Below are positions 56,968-64,000 of a stretch of DNA of 64,000 nucleotides, piece after piece. This stretch comes from Welwitschia mirabilis. Its lineage: Eukaryota; Gnetophyta; Gnetopsida; Welwitschiales. Where the stretch lies: positions 139,290,278 to 139,354,277 of the forward strand of contig JBOZIK010000001.1 in the NCBI GenBank assembly GCA_051453625.1. The letters run 5' to 3'. The notes under the pieces were generated by a model. It saw only the letters and a list, made by a program, of their open reading frames with translations. It was not told where the DNA came from and did not search any database. Numbering within the stretch: the stretch's first letter is position 1; each line of letters starts with the position of its first letter. Position numbers and translations under genes: made by a program.

Positions 56968-57500
56968 GAATCAGAATAAGCTCTCAAGTGGAATTAATTA
57001 AGAGTAAGTATATTGAATTTATTCTATCATTTTATCTATTTTCTTTTGGTTTACATCTAATACCTATCGGTGTAATCTACTTGCTTTGAGAAGATTACCT
57101 AAAGAGATCTACTTACCTTTTGATCAAAGGCAAAATTATCTCTAAGGTATACCCTTATGCAAGCAAGATTATTCATCTTTAGAGAGTAATACATTGTTTC
57201 CACTTGTTGCTTGTGTTGTATACCCTTTTTATTACAAATTGTCTCTTCTTTTTCTATTCTTTTTTTCATTCAAAATTACCTTCTTGCTAGGAATACCTTA
57301 TTATACATTGTATGATCTAGAAGGATTACCAAAAGCAAGAATTCTTTCAATGTCTTTTTCTTAGATCCTAAGTAAAGACTCTAAGAATAAACATCACTCT
57401 TAGTCATTAGGTCTACTTCTTGCACTTTAATATGATCCTGGAGATTACGTAAAATGATTTTGAATTAAAAGATTGGATGTTTTAGGTCAAGAAAGGGAAT
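56968..57500 (+). other. Gypsy leader
   Basis: Non-coding DNA between primer site and Gag. AGATTACCTAAAGAG-like text recurs (57085-57110, 57320-57340). Confidence 0.55.
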
Positions 57501-59050
57501 GCCATTAGATTCTAAAGATAGAAAGATATGTTATCAATGCAAAAAGAAATTTTTAAAAGAGGCAATTCAAGAAGGTGTTCAAATTTAAAATTCAAGGACT
57601 GAGGTAAGAAACTTTTTATTAAGTCCAAATTTGATGAATCTGATTTGATAGAAAATTTTATTTTTATTTTAAAAGTATTACATTATCTATTGAATCATCT
57701 TCTAGAATTTTCAAACATCCTCTCAAAACAAAAAACACCTCTTCTTACAAAAGTTCTTCTAGATCTAACTTAAATTCTTTTAAAAAACAAGTTTCAACTT
57801 CTTATTCATTGAATAGTAAATGTGTAAGTTAGAACCCTACATAATATCTACAATTGCTAGGGGTGTCATCCAACCAAATCTTAAAGATAAATATGGATTA
57901 AAACTTAGAAAAACTCATAATCCTTTAATCTTCCTATTGGGAAAGACATATAAATAAAAAACCGTAATGCCTATCCCTCTTTTTGTGGAGAAACTCACAA
58001 AGATCCTTATGAACACATTGCTTTCATAGAATAATTAATGCTTATATGTAATGAAAAAAGGCCCATAATAGATAGAAATTACATGATAGTATTTCCTTAT
58101 ACATTGAGTGGAAAATTAAAAAATTGGCTTAAGACCTTATCCCACAAAAGTCTTAAAACTTGGAAGGATACCAAAGTAAGCTTTATGAAATGATTCCTTA
58201 ATGGAAACACTTTGAGGCAAATACATCATGAGGTAACCAATGTTCAACAAAAACAAAATGAGGATTATGCTTCATCTTGGGAAATATTCCTAATTCTAGT
58301 TTTAGCCAATCCTATAGATGAATTCAAATAGGAATAACTAATCCACCATTTCTACAATGCCCTAGCTAGTTCAATAAAATAAATAGTGGATCTTTCTTAT
58401 GAAGGAAGTTTATTTCAATACATAACTAATGAATCATGATGACATTTACACTACTTAGTTGAACTTAGTTAAGCATGGCCTAAATTAAGAGAAAATAAAA
58501 CCTTTGAGTAATCATTAAGAGAAATAAATCACATAAAACATCGAAATGACAAAAAAAAAACAAGTCATATATGAAGATAAAGATAGTAGTGACAGTGACA
58601 GCTCACTTATAAGAAAAATGGTGAAAGCAATCAAAGAAGTAAAATTAGATAAAGCCCATACAACATCTACTCCTACTTGTAAATTATGTGAAGAAAACCA
58701 CTTAGTTACTAAATGTTTATGTTTCCCAATAGTAAAGTAAGTAGTGAGAAAAAAAGTATGCTTCAAAAACCAAGTAGACCCTAATCACTATAAAGAACCT
58801 TACCATAATAAGAAGAAACCTTATCATCAACTAGGTCCTTCCTTTAAACTTGAGTATAAACCCTCCTTCAAATAACCATATAACACAAGATATGGAGGAT
58901 ACAACCAACCTAAAAAAGATCCAATTAAGAAAGCAATGCTAGAGATAAGAAATATCCATGAATAGACTCATAATATTATTGAGCAAATCCATAAAATCAT
59001 GTAAGATTTAGCTAGAGTTATGCAATGAATCATGTTAGAAAACTAAAGAC
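57501..59050 (+). pseudogene. Ty3/gypsy Gag with intact zinc knuckle
   Basis: It probably starts at ATG 57501 (MPLDSKDRKICYQCKKK), although the leader part is poorly readable. 58000-58440 holds the Retrotrans_gag region (DPHEHIAFIE, then TLSGKLKNWLKTLSH, then EEYASSW-type and LIHHFYNAL blocks). An acidic/basic stretch with DSSDSDSS follows. The zinc knuckle is at 58678-58716 (CKLCEENHLVTKC, all ligands present), and then a KKPYHQLGPSF tail. Stops at 58031, 58189 and later are again TAA/TAG or TGA. It is in the expected order before the protease at 59380. Confidence 0.8.
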
Positions 59051-59880
59051 CTTAAGAAACTTTATATTTTAACATCTTGCCTAATCCAAACAATGTTAAG
59101 CAAGATTGGAAGGTGATCACCCAAAATGGTACAACTACTACACTTGAAGATCCACCTAAAAATGATAACATTGAAGAAAATAAGGCTGAAGATGTAGAAA
59201 TCCTTGATGAGATACACTTTCCTTCTACTTTTACTCTAATAAACAAGGATGATTAGTTAAATAAAGAAAGAAAACATCTTACCCCTTGGTTAGATAGACT
59301 CAACTCTAATCCAACATATGATGAATATATCAAAACCATCATTAAAGATGTCAATGTCATACTACCATTTTGCAACATACTTCAAAACAACTCAAAGTAT
59401 GCCAAAGTGTAGGAGAAAGTAAAAATGAACATTACCAAGTAGATTAGTATTAGCTCAATATATGGCCAACTTGGTATTGCAAAAGTTTCCAACATTTAAA
59501 GATCTAGGGGCAACAACCATTAGGATAATATTAGAAGGCAACAAGAAGGTTAAGAAGATTCTTATTAATATAGGTATAACTGTCATGCCCCTACATATTT
59601 GAAAAAATTTTGAATTGGAAAATCATATTGAATAAACGAAAATTGTCTTGGAAATGGTATATTCAACATTAAAAAAACCCATTGAAATTATCAAAGATTT
59701 GGTTTTCCAAATAGAGGATGCCTATTACCCCATGCATGTCATAATTATTGAAATTAATCACAATGGCAGGTATCCCTTACTTTTAGGTAAATCTTTTTAT
59801 GCTACTTCTCATTGCATTATAGACAATAGAACTAGAATCATGAAACTTCACATAGGTAGTAAAAAGATTTAAGTTCAAGT
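59051..59880 (+). pseudogene. Ty3/gypsy protease region
   Basis: 59051-59300 is the Gag-protease linker (TTLEDPPKNDN, DEIHFPSTF). The protease core is near 59555-59590 and reads ILINIGITVMPLH where the family has L-L-D-L/T-G-A; the catalytic Asp has become Asn. An open frame at 59648-59872 follows with DLVFQIEDAYYPMHVIII and YPLLLGKSFYATSHCIID. That is the flap and the conserved I-L-G-R-P-F-L-A-T region, with Arg changed to Lys. Confidence 0.75.
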
Positions 59881-60244
59881 CTTCAACATAGTAGAAAAAG
59901 AAACAAGGGATCCAAATGATAAGCTTAGTGAAGATATTATATTAACTATGTTTGTAGCTCATCATTCACTTGAATTGAAGGCCCTTACCCATGAACAACT
60001 AACTCTTTTTAATGATATGAAGGAATTCTTAGCAATCTTAAGTAGTATTAATTCCATCAACTCTTGTGAACTTGATAGGATTATGAAACCCCCTTTTCTT
60101 GAAATCTTTAATAACATCACAACCCAGGACATAGAAGAAGTAAAAGCCATGGAAACAATCTTTGATGAAAATGGTTATGCAACCCCTTATAGACATGAAA
60201 AAATCAACTTTGAAATGAATTTAAGGAAGCATAAAAAGGGATAG
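59881..60244 (+). pseudogene. Linker between protease and RT
   Basis: An open frame of 98 codons (59948-60244) with KPPFLEIFNN and NFEMNLRKHKKG. Typical for the region just before RT in Tat/Athila elements. It is interrupted by a TAG at 60242. Confidence 0.65.
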
Positions 60245-60855
60245 AAATACATATTTATCAAAAACAATCCTAAAAAGCCATTGATCATTAGTAGTCACCT
60301 CTACTCAAAAGCTAATAAAGCCTAAGTATCACTTTTAACATCTAACTCTAAAGCTTTTGCATGAAGTCATAAGGACTTATCTCCTATTCCATCACATATT
60401 ATTTAACATAAGATATACCTAGAGGACAATGCAAAATCCATAAGGCAACCCCAAATATGTTTAAATCTAGTACTAAGAAAAGTGGTTAAAGATGAGATCA
60501 TTAAAATTTTAGAGGCTAACATCATTTACCCTATAAGTGATAGTAAGTGGATTAGACATTAAAATTTGTATTTAAGAAGAGTGGTAAGTGGAGAGTATGC
60601 ATATATTTCCAAAGACATAATGAAATAACCAAAAAGGATCACTACCCTCTTTCTTTTCTTAATCAAGAGTTGGATAGAATACAAGGACATGCATTCTACT
60701 ATTTCTTTGATGGTTATAGTGGATACAACTAAGTATGTATTGCAAATGAAGACCAATAAAAGACTAATTTAACTTCCTCTTTTGGTACTTATGCTTTTAG
60801 AAGAATGCCTTTTGGTTTATGCAATGCTTCAGGTACCTTTCAATGTGCTATGATG
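60245..60855 (+). pseudogene. Gypsy reverse transcriptase, copy 1 (N-terminal and palm start)
   Basis: Readable blocks are LEDNAKSIRQPQ, VVKDEIIKILEANIIYPISD, WRVCIYFQRHNEIT, DHYPLSFLNQELDRIQGHAFYYFFDGYSG, and FGTYAFRRMPFGLCNASGTF. This is the fingers and first palm part of RT. The first catalytic region (C-I-D-Y-R-K) is CIYFQR, so it has lost the Asp. A second Asp (F-D-G-Y-S-G) is present. It stops at a 100-N gap (60856) before the YxDD motif. Confidence 0.85.
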
Positions 60856-60955
60856 NNNNNNNNNNNNNNNNNNNNNNNNNNNNNNNNNNNNNNNNNNNNN
60901 NNNNNNNNNNNNNNNNNNNNNNNNNNNNNNNNNNNNNNNNNNNNNNNNNNNNNNN

Positions 60956-61389
60956 AATGAAGATTAAGCAAAGACTAGTTTTACTTCATCTATTTCTACT
61001 TATGCTTTTAGGAGAATGCTATTTGATTCATGTAATGCTCTAGGTACCTTTCAACATGCTATGATTAGAATTTCTAGTAACCTTGTAGAGAACTCTATCA
61101 AAATTTTCATGGATGATTTTTCAATCTTTAAAGATTCTTTTGATCAAACTTTTATTAATTTAACATAAGTCTTAGAAAGATGGATTGAGAGTGGACTTAC
61201 CTTACTTGGAAAAATATCCATTTTATGGTAAATTAAGGGATAGTCTTAGGAAATCATATTTTAATGAGAGGTATCCAAATGGATCCATCAAAAACTGATG
61301 TCATTAAAACTCCTCCCCCTCATACTAATGTGAATCAACTTCAATCATTATTGGTATATTGTGGATTTTATCATAGATTCATAGAATGG
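60956..61389 (+). pseudogene. Gypsy RT, copy 2 (palm with FMDD)
   Basis: It begins after the gap with a piece that repeats the end of copy 1 (TYAFRRM region). It carries the catalytic FMDD at 61106-61117 and then the MRGIQMDPSKTDVIK and NVNQLQSLLVYCGFYHRFIE blocks (connection start). Stops and one shift are present near 61160-61230. It ends at another 100-N gap (61390-61489). Confidence 0.8.
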
Positions 61390-61489
61390 NNNNNNNNNNN
61401 NNNNNNNNNNNNNNNNNNNNNNNNNNNNNNNNNNNNNNNNNNNNNNNNNNNNNNNNNNNNNNNNNNNNNNNNNNNNNNNNNNNNNNNNN

Positions 61490-62640
61490 AAAGTAACCAA
61501 AAATGATTACTTTCCTCTTCCTTTTCTTGATCAAGTATTGGATAGAATACAAGGACATGCATTCTACTATTTCTTTGATAGTTACAGTGGATACAACCAA
61601 GTATGTATTGTAAATTAAGATCAAGCAAAGACTACTTTCATTTTTTCTTTTGATACTTATGCTTTTAAGAGATTGCCTTATCGTTTATGTAATTCTGCAG
61701 GTACCTTTTAACATGCTATGATGGGAATTTTTAATGACCTTGTAGAGAACTCTATCAAACCTTTCATGAATGATTTTTCAGTATTTGAAGAATCTTTTGA
61801 TCAAACTTTGAATTATTTAGTACAAGTCTTAGAAATAGTTATTGATAATTAACTTTATCTTAGTTGGAAAAAAATCCATTTTATGGTTAAAAAATGAATA
61901 GTCTTAGGACAATAAGAGGTATACAAATGAATCCATAAAAAATTGATGTCATCAAAAATCTTCCCTCTCCTACTAATGTGAAACAACTTCAATAATTATT
62001 GAGACATTTTGGATTTTATCATAGATTCATATAAGGATATCCAAAAATTTTCAATTCACTTCATCAACTATTGGAGAAAGATGTTATGTATGAGTGAGAT
62101 AACGATTACTAACAAGCCTTTGAGAATCTTACTAATGCCATAACCAATGAACCCATAGTGAGTGGACCAGATTGGAATAAGGACTTCAACCTAATGTGTA
62201 ATGCTATTAATCTTACTACAAGTGGAGTGTTAAGACAAAAACATGAGAGAGGAATGAAATTAATAAGCTACATTAGTAAGACCATTTTTAGTGCTTAATC
62301 TAATTACATAACTGCTAAAAAGGAGATGCTAGCAATCATCTTTTGTTTAAATAAACTTCAACATTACCTCCTTGATTTTTATACTTATCTTTATACAGAT
62401 TATGCTACCATTAGATATTTAAAGATAAAGAAAGATTCCAATGCACAAATTATAGAATGGATACTTTTATTACAAGAATTCAACTTGATGATAGTGGAAA
62501 AAGTACGAAAACAAAATCTAATAACTAATCATCTTTCTAGAATTCCTTTAGGTACTTCTCCAAATTCCTTTGATCAACCTATTAATTCTTATAAGCCAGA
62601 TCATCTTTCTATAATTTATTTAGGCTTAGAGTTCTTGGTT
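61490..62640 (+). pseudogene. Gypsy RT copy 3 and RNase H
   Basis: It starts again in the palm (FLDQVLDRIQGHAFYYFFDS) and passes the active site, here FMND at 61763-61774, so the first Asp of the pair is Asn. It repeats the connection region, then runs into RNase H (62040-62610): WNKDFNLMCNAINLT, MLAIIFCLNKLQHYLLDF, YTDYATIRYL, and the conserved end LITNHLSRIPLGTSP. A 108-codon open frame covers 62326-62652. No integrase HHCC or D,D35E motif is found downstream. Confidence 0.85.
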
Positions 62641-62652
62641 ATGAGATCTTGA

Positions 62653-64000
62653 GTTGCATCCATAAGTATCATCATTGTTTAGTATTGATCCCTTTTGATT
62701 TTTTGGTATACATTATTATCACATGACATTTTTCTACTAGTATTCCTATTAGTACATGTTTTTATGATTGACAAACTTTTTGTTTTTAATATTATGCTTT
62801 AATTGACATACTCTTAATTCTATTATACTCTAATCACTTCTGATTAAAATGCTTTTGTAATCTATATATCATATGCTGCTAACATGTTTTTTGTAATATC
62901 ATGCTTTGATGTTTATTAATTAGTATTTCCATAAAAATATTCTTTATTATGTATTACTGATACTTAAATTTCAATTCTATGCTCTAATATATTGGTAGAT
63001 TACTATTATCATATCTTGGTTGATGAATTATCAAATATTTTATTCTTTACATACTTATTTGAATGGTAGATATCATGATTTATCAGTTATCTTTGTGCCT
63101 TTAGTTAATTTCTCAAATGGCTCTCTAATATGTCCTAATCTATGTTTCAAGTGATATTGATGGGTGCTTATGTGATGAAATAAATATAAAAAGATATTAA
63201 AAAATAATAGAAAATAATGTAGAAAGAATGCAAAAACTATGTTGTTGTTAACCTAAAATAAGCACACACTATTTAATAAGAATAATCAAAGGCTTACTAA
63301 AGAACTAGTTGAGATTTAACAATTTAGTTCTAAATGCATCATCATGAAAATATCATGATTAAGTTACTTAAACTAGTTTGATTAGTTTATTACTACTAAG
63401 TTATTATGTACATATACTATAATAGAGGGAAATGAAAAAAGTAGTAAAACATGATAGAAATTAGATGGAATGATGAAAAATACTTATTTTTAAGTATTAT
63501 TAATTATCTTGATTTATGTTTAACTGCATAAATAGGAAAAAATATAAATAATACTACTTTATCAAGTAATAAAACATGCATGCATAAAATAATACTCAAA
63601 ATATGATTTTCATCTTAATATTAAAATACCAATTATTTCATAAAGATGAACTAGGGGTTGTGTTTTCCTTTGTAGGTAACACTTCGGAGTATGGGAGATG
63701 CTATTGTGCCATTTGTAGCATAGCTGCGGCTCCTCTTATTATCCTTTTTGTTGAGTTTATTCCTAGATTTTTGTGCCAAAAATATCTTCATCTTTGGTGG
63801 TGATCCATTTCTTATGTTTCTATCTATTTTTTTTCCTTTCTTTGCTCCTTAGGGATTAGTTTATAGTTGAGGTTCTTACTACTTTTTCCACCATCTTAGC
63901 CTTCTCTCTCATCTTCATGGTAAATGGAATTTTGTATCTGTAACCCTATAATAAAAAATATGTATACTAACCTACTAACATACTAACTAACTAATCTATT
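62653..64000. other. Unassigned DNA after gypsy RNase H
   Basis: 62653-62760 is the family's 3' non-coding part (also at 54985). The rest is AT-rich. Near 63676-63800 a GC-richer patch follows an acceptor-like TTCCTTTGTAG, with a 66-codon frame (GNTSEYGRCYCAICSIAAAP) that I do not recognise. No integrase or LTR is visible. Confidence 0.45.

Noticed and set aside
63603-63803. 66-codon Cys/Ala-containing ORF
   Set aside because: GC is higher than the background but no family or conserved motif is recognised. Noted only as unassigned DNA.

Overview
The window is AT-rich, gene-poor DNA of a flowering plant. It is a graveyard of old LTR retrotransposons plus one large CACTA-type DNA transposon. 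The plant origin rests on the element families: Ty1/copia with an initiator-Met-tRNA-type primer binding site, Ty3/gypsy of the Tat/Athila type, and En/Spm CACTA termini. No intact host gene, tRNA or rRNA is visible, and every retrotransposon gene seen carries stops or frameshifts. Many of these stops are TAA or TAG where the family has glutamine, and the recognisable motifs differ from their expected form mostly by C-to-T or G-to-A changes. This fits long decay of methylated cytosines. The species cannot be named. A very TE-rich, AT-rich genome such as a holoparasite is possible, but that is a guess.

Layout. 1-2043: 3' part of a gypsy-like element (Gag end plus protease, no RT), ending in a G-rich polypurine tract. 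4900-8583: a minus-strand Ty1/copia relic (zinc knuckle, integrase, start of RT) with its primer site and LTR edge at 8566-8584. 12264-31009: a minus-strand, almost non-coding long-LTR element (called X) with LTRs of about 2.2 kb and matching 5-bp TAAAT flanks. Its second LTR was split by a minus-strand gypsy fragment (M, about 17207-21433) and then by a complete non-autonomous copia element (C1, 21826-28926) flanked by ATAAC/ACAAC. 31370-44972: a CACTA element with matching ATT flanks. It carries a second copy of its own 5' end, a minus-strand copia fragment, and one mutated exon of protein phosphatase 5 that still has both splice sites.

48100-54930: a second non-autonomous copia element (C2). 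54930-62640: Tat/Athila-like gypsy material, with a 3' fragment, an LTR, then Gag, protease, RT in three partial copies, and RNase H. No integrase is recognised. 62640-64000: unassigned.

C1 and C2 belong to different families but share one plan: LTR, Met-tRNA primer site, Gag (C1 also keeps the protease start), no integrase/RT/RNase H, a spacer that repeats the LTR's own short motif, an extra ORF resembling the 'putative plant transposon protein' family, then a purine tract. They would depend on polymerase supplied by other elements. The repeated LTR-like spacer before the extra ORF is the most interesting pattern here. Twelve N gaps interrupt the window. All five 100-N gaps lie beside duplicated sequence, so some local duplications may be assembly artefacts.
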